DNA of 64,000 nucleotides from Bacteroidia bacterium (GTDB lineage Bacteria; Bacteroidota; Bacteroidia; B-17B0; Aurantibacillaceae): NCBI GenBank assembly GCA_022841465.1, contig JALHRL010000002.1, positions 215,793 to 279,792 of the forward strand, read 5' to 3'. Shown piece by piece: positions 36,599 to 43,990 of this stretch (position 1 is its first letter; each line of letters starts with the position of its first letter). The notes under the pieces were generated by a model. It saw only the letters and a program-made list of their open reading frames with translations, ran no database searches and was not told where the DNA came from. The position numbers and the translations under genes were made by a program.

Positions 36599-38638
36599 TT
36601 AAGGTTTATTAATGATGTTTGTGCTGGTCATAACTACTGAGCCATTTCTACAAAGCATTCTGCCAACAGCTGTTGCTCCAGAGTTCATGGTGATAGAAGT
36701 AAGTGCTAAAATATTTCCTTTAAAAGAAGTAAAATCGCCAATGGTAGCTGAGCTTCCGGTTTGCCAAAAAATATTTTTAGCTTGAGCACCGCCAATTAAA
36801 ATTACATTACCTCCCGCACCACCAACAGTTGTAAAACCGGATGCAATTTGAAATATCCAAACAGCGTTCGGGTCTCCTTGTGCATCTAATGTTAGGTCGC
36901 CTGATTGAATTAATAAAGATGACATTGTTTTATAAATTCCGGGGGCTAAAGTTTGGCCTCCAAGATCACCGGAAACAGTTGCCGGAGCAGGAGACGTTGC
37001 CGCTTCTGCAAAAAGATATGCTGCTGTAAGATCTGCTTTAGCTTGCGTTAACATTGCCGCAACACCTACAGGCAAAGCATCGTCAGAAGCATATATAGCC
37101 CCATTTACAATTGTTGCAGGAGGAAATCCTGTAACAGAAGAACGAACACCAGGACTAATACCTACATCTAAATTATTAATTACACTAAAGCCTGCGTTAT
37201 TACTAACGCCAACACCTGCAATAATTCCAAAACGAGCAACAGTACCTAATGTAACTGTTGCAGGGCCAGAAGGAGGAATTGTAGAAAAGGTCCAAACGTA
37301 ATTAGATGCAAGAGGTGTGCCGGCTAAGTTTTTTGCACCGATTGTAATTGTTGCCGTGTAATTTGTTCCGCTTAAAAGATTTGAAGATGGTTGAAAAGTA
37401 GCAACATTGTTTATGTAAGAAACATTACCGGCAAGCGATATATTGTTACCATATTTTATTGTAAAATTAGTTCCGTTAATCGTTAATGGATCCATTGCCA
37501 TATTAAAACTTGCGGTTGCATTACTTGATAATGGAACAGCAGTTGCAGCGTTTAATGGCGTTGTTGAAACTACTGAAGGTGTAACAACAGCAACCGTTGC
37601 GGTAGTAAATACCCAAACATAATTATTTGCTAATGAGGTGCCGGCTAAATTTTTTGCTCCAGTGGTTATTGTTGCCGTATAATTTGTGTTAGATAATAAA
37701 GCTACTGTTGGGTCAAAATATGCAGTAGTCCCCGTATAAGTTACATTACCACTAACTGAATTAAGCCCTTCTTTTAAAGTAAAGGTTGTTCCGTTAATTG
37801 TAGAAGCATCCATTGGTGTGCTAAAATTTGCACTAATGGTTTTGCTTAAAATAACATTTAGTTCATTGTTAATTGGATCGGTTGATATAACCGAAGGAGC
37901 TGTAACGGAACCGGTGGTAAACGACCAAACATAATTATTAGATAAAGGGGTGCCGGCTAAATTTTTTGCTCCGGTGGTTATTGTTGCATTATAAACTGTA
38001 TTTACAGAAAATGAATTGGTAGGCGAAAAGGAAACAACCGTTCCGCTATAAGAAACTATACCTGTTAATACACTTGCTCCTTGCTTTAAAATAATATTAG
38101 TAGAGTTAATTGTTGCAGGATCCATAGGCATATTAAAATTTGCTGATACAACTTTGTTTAACACTACCGCGGTTTCTAAATTAGCCGGATCGGTGGAAGT
38201 TACAATTGGTGCAATAGTAGCGCCTGTGCTAAATGACCAAACATAATTCGTTTGTAAAGCATTGCCTAATTTATCCTTTACTGTGGCATAAACAGTTGCA
38301 ACGTAAGTTGTATTTGGCGTTAAACTTGATGTTGGTGTAAAGCTGATTGTTGGGCTAGTTCCATTAAACACTAAGGTACCAGCAATTTTTGTAGCGCCTT
38401 GCAAATTAAACGAAGCTTGACTAAATGTTGCAGGATCCATTAGCTCATTAAACGTTACCGTTATTACTTTGTTTAAAGCAACACCGGTAGCTAAGTTTAA
38501 TGGATCGGTTGATATAACTGTTGGGCAAACTCCCTCTATGGGTACATACTTATCTTTTTTACACCCAAGAAATAATCCGGTGAATAAAACACCCACTATT
38601 GCTGTTAATAAAAATATTCTTGATTTTGATTGTTTCAT
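36599..38638 (-). CDS. Lipoprotein with four Big_5 repeats and a DUF3494 domain
   Basis: 679 residues. Lipobox FTGLFLGC gives a lipid Cys near residue 26. Four Ig-like Big_5 repeats follow (about 36-460), each opening S-T-D/T-P-x-N and containing xxNxxMDPATIN and a late NYVWSFTT. The C-terminal ~215 residues are a DUF3494 domain (GTVARFGIIAGVGVSN ... GGAQAKNIFWQ ... SFKGNILA ... GRMLCRNGSV). The layout is a surface-anchored stalk bearing a DUF3494 head. It shares that head with the secreted protein at 28533-30431 but has a lipid anchor in place of the T9SS tail. Confidence 0.88.
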   Translation of the reverse strand: MKQSKSRIFLLTAIVGVLFTGLFLGCKKDKYVPIEGVCPTVISTDPLNLATGVALNKVITVTFNELMDPATFSQASFNLQGATKIAGTLVFNGTSPTISFTPTSSLTPNTTYVATVYATVKDKLGNALQTNYVWSFSTGATIAPIVTSTDPANLETAVVLNKVVSANFNMPMDPATINSTNIILKQGASVLTGIVSYSGTVVSFSPTNSFSVNTVYNATITTGAKNLAGTPLSNNYVWSFTTGSVTAPSVISTDPINNELNVILSKTISANFSTPMDASTINGTTFTLKEGLNSVSGNVTYTGTTAYFDPTVALLSNTNYTATITTGAKNLAGTSLANNYVWVFTTATVAVVTPSVVSTTPLNAATAVPLSSNATASFNMAMDPLTINGTNFTIKYGNNISLAGNVSYINNVATFQPSSNLLSGTNYTATITIGAKNLAGTPLASNYVWTFSTIPPSGPATVTLGTVARFGIIAGVGVSNNAGFSVINNLDVGISPGVRSSVTGFPPATIVNGAIYASDDALPVGVAAMLTQAKADLTAAYLFAEAATSPAPATVSGDLGGQTLAPGIYKTMSSLLIQSGDLTLDAQGDPNAVWIFQIASGFTTVGGAGGNVILIGGAQAKNIFWQTGSSATIGDFTSFKGNILALTSITMNSGATAVGRMLCRNGSVVMTSTNIINKP

Positions 38639-38975
38639 TTTTTCTGATTATTTAGTTTAATTTTATTATTTATTTCAATTTCTTAAGGAATAAGTAGCAC
38701 AACTTTTAATAAAGTACAATAATTTATTCCTTGATAATTTTAACTACGCAAATATGAGGATGTAATTACAAGTACTTGTTACACAATTCAACAGATACTT
38801 TGTATCATTTACTTTAAATCCATGAAATGCATTGTGAGGTTTTATAAGTGAATTCTTTGACTATTTCTAAGACTTAAATAGTTAACTCGAGTTAGCATTT
38901 TCTGAGTAATCATAACAGAAAAGACAGATACTATCTATAGTAAGTTCTTAGAAGAATAAAAAGTATAGTGTACTA
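38639..38975. other. 337-bp intergenic region with promoter D and palindromes
   Basis: No ORF of note. It holds promoter D (38749-38783), the perfect 12-bp palindromes ACAAGTACTTGT (about 38768-38779, overlapping the proximal box by two bases) and TAACTCGAGTTA (38883-38894), and the loose inverted repeat ACTAT/ATAGT near 38930. The minus-strand receiver gene ends at its right edge without a clear terminator. Confidence 0.6.
38749..38804 (-). promoter_or_regulatory. Direct-repeat promoter D (DUF3494/OmpA operon)
   Basis: Minus-strand order: degenerate distal box TACAAA (38804-38799), 15 bp, exact TGTAAC (38783-38778), 21 bp, CATATTTG (38756-38749). The proximal box is preceded by TTGAA three bases upstream, like the GTGAA before distal boxes elsewhere. 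The leader to the ATG would be about 105 nt, longer than at the sister promoters. Confidence 0.6.
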
Positions 38976-39407
38976 CTACATCCTGTTCATATACCAGTTC
39001 AATTCTTTCTCCATTGCTCTATATTTTAAGATAGAAAGAATTATTTTTTGCAATCGAAATATAACGGTTTCGCTTTTTACTACATAATCAAATGCTTTAT
39101 GCTGCATACAACTAACCGCTACTTCAATTTTATCTTGAGAGGATAACATAATAACGGAAATAGATTTATTATACTTCTTTATCTTGTCCAATGTTTCTAT
39201 ACCATTCATTGCATTTCTATCCACTCCATTTAAATGGTAATCTAAAATTACTACATCCGGGTTATGTGATATATAATCTATACATGCTTCTCCGGTTGAA
39301 TATGTTTCAATTAAAAAATCTGTATTATTATTAAATTCAATTTCCAATGATTTCAGAAACAATGCGTCATCATCTACCAAAAATATTTTTACTTTTCCTG
39401 TTTCCAT
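38976..39407 (-). CDS. Single-domain response regulator
   Basis: 143 residues, a CheY/Spo0F-like receiver with no output domain: acidic pocket FLVDDDALFL, phospho-Asp in VVILDYHLNG (about residue 56), Ser in VIMLSSQ and Lys in YVVKSET. It overlaps the hybrid kinase gene upstream by 1 bp and is probably a relay partner of its HPt domain. It resembles the receiver at 42483-42971 (both carry VVILDYHL). Confidence 0.9.
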   Translation of the reverse strand: METGKVKIFLVDDDALFLKSLEIEFNNNTDFLIETYSTGEACIDYISHNPDVVILDYHLNGVDRNAMNGIETLDKIKKYNKSISVIMLSSQDKIEVAVSCMQHKAFDYVVKSETVIFRLQKIILSILKYRAMEKELNWYMNRM

Positions 39408-41710
39408 TATTCAACTCCCTTTATTCTTATTAACTCTTCGTTAAGTTCTTTACATGCTTGCAAACACACCATTTCAATTTGCATTACCATTTCAGTAATG
39501 GCATCTAGGTTCTGCTGATTTACAGCATACTCTTGAATTTTTTTAGCAATAATTTCAAAATCTGATTTAATTCCTACAATAGAAAAAGAGGGGATAATTT
39601 TATGGGCTGCAGCATTTAAAGAATCCCAATCTTTACTTAACAAACTTTGCTTCATAGTATTTACTAAATTGGGAGTTTGCTGTAGGTACAATTCAATCAT
39701 TTCCTGCATAAGAATAGGATTTGATTTTGTTCTGTTTGTTAAATAGTTCATATCGATACATTTCCCACGCTCTTTTTTTTCGTCTAAAACCGTTAAACTT
39801 TCATTTACTTTAATTATACTTGCTTTTTTAACTACGCTAATTATTTTATCATACAACACCCTTTCATCCACAGGTTTTGCAATGTAATCATCCATTCCAA
39901 CTGATTTGCATTTATCTAAATCTACTGTAGTTACATCTGCAGTTAATGCAATAATTGGAATATTCAATTTCAAAGTGTTTCTAATGTATTCCGTTGCTTC
40001 AAAACCATTCATTTCCGGCATTTGCAAATCCATTAAAATTACATCATATGAATTTTTACTTAACATTTCAATGGCTATTCTCCCGTTTGCAGCAATATCT
40101 CTCTCAAATCCAAATTCATCAAGAATTGCTTTCATTAATAATTGGTTAAGTAAAATGTCTTCAACTACCAGTACTTTTAAGCTTTTTTTGTCGTAATCCG
40201 ATTCTTTTAAAACAGTGTTTACCTCAGCATATTTGTTTGTTTTTTGAAAAGGAAGAATAAAACTAAAAGTTGAGCCACTATTAAGCTTACTTTTAACTGA
40301 TACCTTACCTCCTTGTGATTCCACCAACTGTTTTACAATTGCCAATCCTAAGCCAGTTCCGCCATATAATTTAGAAGTTTCGCTTGTTGCTTGTTGAAAA
40401 TCATCAAATATTTTTTCCAATTTGTCCTCTTCAATACCAATACCAGTATCAGAAACAGAAAATTCAATATTTATATCTGTTTCATTTTCACTCACTAATT
40501 TAACACTTACAGTTAATTTACCAGTTGTAGTAAATTTTACAGCATTACTAACCAAGTTTAAAATAATTTGATGTAATCTAGCGGGATCACCAACTATAAC
40601 ATCAGGAAGTTTGAAATCATAATCTTTTATTAATTTTAAGTTTTTTTCCTGAATTTTTGTTTCAAATAAATGAAGCATAACAGAAACAGATGAAGCCAAA
40701 TGAAATGGTACTTGCTGAAATGTCATTTTCCCGGCATCTACTTTTGCTAAATCCAAAATATCATTTATTAGTACAATCAAAGCATCTCCACTAATTTTAA
40801 TAGCTGTTAAATATTCTTTTTGTTTATCAGTTAAATTTGTTTTTAAAACTACTTTTGTAAATCCAATAATGGCATTCATTGGAGTACGAATTTCATGGCT
40901 CATGTTTGATAAAAACTGCTGTTTTGCTTTTACCGCAACTTCGGCTATTCTAACCGACTCTTCAGCTTTATTTTTTGCAAGTTCAGCAATGTCCGTTGCT
41001 AATTCAGCAATGGTTCTTGCTTCAATTAAATCTTTTTCTATTTGTTTTTGACCTGTTATGTCGTGTGCAACAATAACAGCCCCCAGCACTTCTCCATTAT
41101 CATTTTTATAAACCGACCCATTTAATAAAACCTCTGTTAATACTCCGTCTATTATTGTGAGTGGAAAATCAGCTATAAAACTTTCACTAAATATTTTTTG
41201 ATACGCTTCCTTGGCTTTTACAGGCTCAGTAAAATACTTATAAAAATCATCGCCAATAAGATTTAAACGCGCAATTCCAGTAATTCGTATAGTTGCTTCA
41301 TTTAAATCGGTAATTTTTCCACTTGTATTTATTATAAAAAAGGGGTCTCTACTTGCATCAATTAAACTTCTCGAATATTTTAAGGCCATGTTAGTAGTAT
41401 CAATTCTCATTTCCAAATCATCATGTAAAATAATAATGTCTTTATTTTGATTTTTTTGAAATGCTACTTCGGCATCGGCAATTGTTAGCGCTTCTTTACT
41501 TTTTTCTTTTTCACCGGTTTGAAAATCAATTTCTTGTTTTGCTATTTGTAATAGTAGCAAATATTTATCATTCTCATCCATTAAAAAAGTAATTTCTTTT
41601 TTATATTGAATTAATTGATCGGATAAATCTTTTTCAACTTTCATTTGAAGCGCTAATTGATTTCTTAATTGATTTAACTCTTCGGTGTGTGATATATTAT
41701 TTTTTTTCAA
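39407..41710 (-). CDS. Cytoplasmic hybrid histidine kinase (PAS-HisKA-HATPase-REC-HPt)
   Basis: 767 residues, no membrane helix. Order: N-terminal coiled coil (about 10-110), PAS (about 115-230), second coiled coil, HisKA with the phospho-His in NMSHEIRTPMNAIIGF (about 275-340), HATPase (N box LNLVSNAVKFT, G1 DTGIGIEE, G2 GGTGLGLAI), REC with phospho-Asp in VILMDLQMPEMNG and Lys in DYIAKPVD, and a C-terminal HPt with phospho-His in NAAAHKIIPSF. A complete four-step relay, likely passing phosphate to the downstream single receiver. It sits 20 bp downstream of the AraC gene. Confidence 0.95.
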   Translation of the reverse strand: MKKNNISHTEELNQLRNQLALQMKVEKDLSDQLIQYKKEITFLMDENDKYLLLLQIAKQEIDFQTGEKEKSKEALTIADAEVAFQKNQNKDIIILHDDLEMRIDTTNMALKYSRSLIDASRDPFFIINTSGKITDLNEATIRITGIARLNLIGDDFYKYFTEPVKAKEAYQKIFSESFIADFPLTIIDGVLTEVLLNGSVYKNDNGEVLGAVIVAHDITGQKQIEKDLIEARTIAELATDIAELAKNKAEESVRIAEVAVKAKQQFLSNMSHEIRTPMNAIIGFTKVVLKTNLTDKQKEYLTAIKISGDALIVLINDILDLAKVDAGKMTFQQVPFHLASSVSVMLHLFETKIQEKNLKLIKDYDFKLPDVIVGDPARLHQIILNLVSNAVKFTTTGKLTVSVKLVSENETDINIEFSVSDTGIGIEEDKLEKIFDDFQQATSETSKLYGGTGLGLAIVKQLVESQGGKVSVKSKLNSGSTFSFILPFQKTNKYAEVNTVLKESDYDKKSLKVLVVEDILLNQLLMKAILDEFGFERDIAANGRIAIEMLSKNSYDVILMDLQMPEMNGFEATEYIRNTLKLNIPIIALTADVTTVDLDKCKSVGMDDYIAKPVDERVLYDKIISVVKKASIIKVNESLTVLDEKKERGKCIDMNYLTNRTKSNPILMQEMIELYLQQTPNLVNTMKQSLLSKDWDSLNAAAHKIIPSFSIVGIKSDFEIIAKKIQEYAVNQQNLDAITEMVMQIEMVCLQACKELNEELIRIKGVE

Positions 41711-41730
41711 AACAAACCTTTTGACTATTT

Positions 41731-42330
41731 TTAAATACTATTCTTACTATTTAATTGTGCTCCACTATTACCAACTTCCTCAATTGGGGTTCTTCTTTTA
41801 TTCTTTAATTGTTTAAAATGTGAAGGTGACAGTCCTGTTACTTTTTTAAATTGATTAGAAAGATGCGCCACGCTACTATAGTTCATTTTCCAAGCTATTT
41901 CTGTTATATTTAATTCATCATAAATTATAAGCTCTTTAATTCTTTCTACTTTATGTAAAATAATAAACTGTTCTATTGTAGTTCCTTGAACCTCCGAAAA
42001 TAAATTGGAGAGGTAGGTGTAATCATGCTGTAGCTTTTCACTTAAATAATCTGAAAAATTAACTTTTATTACTTCATCTGAATGATGAACCATTTCTATT
42101 ATAACGCTTTTTATTCTTTCAATTAAAATAGATCGTTTGTTGTCCATTAATTCTAATCCGGAAGCATTTAAACCAGCCTTAAGCATTTCAATTTCATTTA
42201 CAGACAATGTTTCCATAACCTCAACTTCTCCCAAATCAACAAAAACAAAATGCAAATTAAGCTTCCTTAATTCAGCCTTTACAGCTAATTTACATCTTTC
42301 ACTTACCATATATTTAATATACAACCTCAA
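41731..42330 (-). CDS. AraC-family regulator with HMA-like N-terminal domain
   Basis: 199 residues. The C-terminal ~105 residues are an AraC/XylS double HTH (YTYLSNLFSEVQGTTIEQFI ... ITEIAWKMNYSSVAHLSNQFKKVTGLSPSHFKQLK). The N-terminal ~70 residues (MRLYIKYMVSERCKLAVKAELRKL) resemble a heavy-metal-associated fold; the usual M-x-C-x-x-C is reduced to M-x-S-x-x-C here. The TTG start is chosen because that opening strand is part of the domain. First gene of the AraC-kinase-receiver operon behind promoter C. It is the best candidate to bind the 21-bp direct repeats in this block. Confidence 0.88.
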   Translation of the reverse strand: MRLYIKYMVSERCKLAVKAELRKLNLHFVFVDLGEVEVMETLSVNEIEMLKAGLNASGLELMDNKRSILIERIKSVIIEMVHHSDEVIKVNFSDYLSEKLQHDYTYLSNLFSEVQGTTIEQFIILHKVERIKELIIYDELNITEIAWKMNYSSVAHLSNQFKKVTGLSPSHFKQLKNKRRTPIEEVGNSGAQLNSKNSI

Positions 42331-42358
42331 TTAGGCTCCCTTCATTAACACTATACAT

Positions 42359-42414
42359 TGAAGATACGGACTTTAAAACCGGAATAACATGCATTAAATC
42401 ATATATGAGTTACA
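42359..42414 (-). promoter_or_regulatory. Direct-repeat promoter C (AraC-kinase-receiver operon)
   Basis: Minus-strand order: TGTAAC (42414-42409, preceded by GTGAA), 15 bp, degenerate TGCATG (42393-42388), 21 bp, TATCTTCA (42366-42359). The distal box is exact; proximal and -7 boxes are weak. The leader would be about 23 nt. If real, the regulator controls its own operon. Confidence 0.5.
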
Positions 42415-42482
42415 TAATTCACACATTCATACAATGCCCGTTTATTTAAAATTTAAAAATCGAATGATAATTACTTCACAAA

Positions 42483-42971
42483 CTAGCTAGGATTCATAAA
42501 ATACAATACACAACCTACTAGCAGCCCAACGATTACAAAAGTTAAAAGAAAAACACCCAAAAATTTGGATACTCTAAACTCCCGAATAATCAACTTCAAT
42601 GGTTTTGTTAAAACATGTTGCACAACGTTATAAAGCTTTACTTTAGAATTTTTTGCTTTATTTGTCTCCCCTTTTCCATCAACCATAATAGCTTCCATTG
42701 CAACAGCAATTTGAGCAAATTCAGAAAGCTTAATTACTTCAATGTTTGGATGAAAAGTTTTTATGGTACTTAATACATTTAATCCATTTTCTGCCACCAA
42801 ATGATAGTCTAAAATAACAACATGAGTGTTCCTATCCAGGCTCTTCAAAAAAATAGTACTATCATAAAAAACGGAAATGTTTAGAGTTTCACCAAATCTG
42901 TTTTTTAAAAACTGCTTTAATTTTGTTAACACCAATCTATCGGCATCCAATATAAATAAATTAACAGCCAT
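42483..42971 (-). CDS. Membrane-anchored receiver-domain protein
   Basis: 162 residues. The first ~100 are a receiver-like domain: LFILDADRL (acidic pocket), VVILDYHLVAENG (phospho-Asp) and IKLSEFA. The usual late Lys region is replaced by a linker (VDGKGETNKAKNSK). Residues about 138-158 form a single hydrophobic helix ending MNPS, so the protein is predicted to be tail-anchored in the inner membrane. No output domain. It is translationally coupled (1-bp overlap) with the small membrane protein upstream. Confidence 0.85.
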   Translation of the reverse strand: MAVNLFILDADRLVLTKLKQFLKNRFGETLNISVFYDSTIFLKSLDRNTHVVILDYHLVAENGLNVLSTIKTFHPNIEVIKLSEFAQIAVAMEAIMVDGKGETNKAKNSKVKLYNVVQHVLTKPLKLIIREFRVSKFLGVFLLTFVIVGLLVGCVLYFMNPS

Positions 42972-43189
42972 TATTTCCTTTTAAGAATTATATACTCTGA
43001 CGCTATAATTAGTGGTTTCATTTTCTTTTTAGAGGGGAGTTTTATACAGAAAAATAGTTTTCTAATTTTATTTCCTGCTTTACTTAAAAACATTTTAAGC
43101 TTAATTGTAATTACTCCCCATGAAGTAATTATTAAAGTTGAACTTAAAATAAATGCTGCTATTAAAATTGCCAAATAATAAGTGTTCAT
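42971..43189 (-). CDS. Small single-helix membrane protein
   Basis: 72 residues from the ATG at 43189 (MNTYYLAILIAAFILSSTLI). The ORF track starts at a GTG at 43219, which overlaps the -7 box of promoter G and is rejected. One N-terminal helix, then a strongly basic tail (KLPSKKKMKPLI). No family recognised. It precedes and overlaps the tail-anchored receiver by 1 bp. Confidence 0.65.
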   Translation of the reverse strand: MNTYYLAILIAAFILSSTLIITSWGVITIKLKMFLSKAGNKIRKLFFCIKLPSKKKMKPLIIASEYIILKRK

Positions 43190-43218
43190 GATTTCTTGTT
43201 TTAATTGTATTAATAACA

Positions 43219-43274
43219 CAAAGGTGGCAACATAATAGCTGTAGTCTATTACATTAATTACTAATTAACTTGCA
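43219..43274 (-). promoter_or_regulatory. Direct-repeat promoter G (membrane protein-receiver operon)
   Basis: Minus-strand order: TGCAAG (43274-43269), 15 bp, TGTAAT (43253-43248), 21 bp, CACCTTTG (43226-43219). The -7 box is identical to that of promoter A. The leader to the ATG at 43189 would be about 25 nt. Confidence 0.65.
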
Positions 43275-43423
43275 AACATCACACCTGCGTTCTTCTAAAA
43301 GAAATAGGCGTTTTACGAATTGAAAGAAGCAGATGGTTCTTTTTCTCATAAAGCTTCTGCAAATCTTCCTAAACTTTTTTATTCCTGTTAAATATTAGAC
43401 GAAACTAATGCACTCTCGCTTTA

Positions 43424-43479
43424 TGTAACAAAAATTACCGAGATGATTAATAATAAAGTGTAATTTTAAAATATAATTA
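43424..43479 (+). promoter_or_regulatory. Possible direct-repeat promoter F (dps)
   Basis: Exact TGTAAC (43424-43429), then 15 bp, GATTAA, 21 bp and TATAATTA (43472-43479). Only the distal box is convincing; the rest fits by spacing alone. The predicted leader (about 24 nt) is like the other promoters. Confidence 0.35.
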
Positions 43480-43509
43480 AACTAATCTATTAACTAAAAA
43501 TAATTAAGT

Positions 43510-43986
43510 ATGGCAAAGTTAAACACAATTGGTCTAGATATTAAAAAATCTGAGGAGCTTAGTAAAAACCTAAATGAGTTGTTGGCAAATTATTCTATCT
43601 TTTACCAAAACACAAGAGGATATCATTGGAACATTAATGGAGAAAAGTTTTTTGAACTTCATTTAAAATTTGAGGAATTATATAACGACCTTCTTCTTAA
43701 AATAGATGAAGTGGCTGAAAGAATTTTAACGCTAGGAGGAAATCCAGAGCATGCTTATTCGTTTTACTCCAAAGTATCTTCTATTAAAGAAAGTAAACAA
43801 GTTTCTAATGGTAAAAAAGCTATAGAAGATATCTTAAATTCCTTTTCTATAATTATTTTGCTTCAGAGAAAAATAATGAAAATGGCTAGTGATGCTAACG
43901 ACGAGGGTACAACCGCATTAATGAGTGATTACATCAGAGCTCAAGAAAAACTGGTTTGGATGTATACGGCGTTTATGAAAAAATAA
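43510..43986 (+). CDS. dps: Dps-family ferritin-like DNA-protection protein
   Basis: 158 residues, typical Dps length, a four-helix bundle with the intersubunit ferroxidase signature TRGYHWNINGEKFFELHLKFEELYNDLLLKIDEVAERI. Dps oxidises and stores iron with hydrogen peroxide and protects DNA under stress. It lacks a long Lys-rich N-terminal tail, so DNA binding may be weak. Its stop is 4 bp from the convergent TPR/PP2C gene. Confidence 0.95.
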   Translation: MAKLNTIGLDIKKSEELSKNLNELLANYSIFYQNTRGYHWNINGEKFFELHLKFEELYNDLLLKIDEVAERILTLGGNPEHAYSFYSKVSSIKESKQVSNGKKAIEDILNSFSIIILLQRKIMKMASDANDEGTTALMSDYIRAQEKLVWMYTAFMKK

Positions 43987-43990
43987 ATCG

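Larger units (their letters stand above)
43190..43509. other. 320-bp divergent intergenic region with promoters G and F
   Basis: No coding sequence seen. It holds promoter G (minus strand, 43219-43274) and a weak related promoter for dps (plus strand, 43424-43479). Between them is an inverted repeat, TTCTTCTAAAAGAA, near 43294. Confidence 0.55.
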
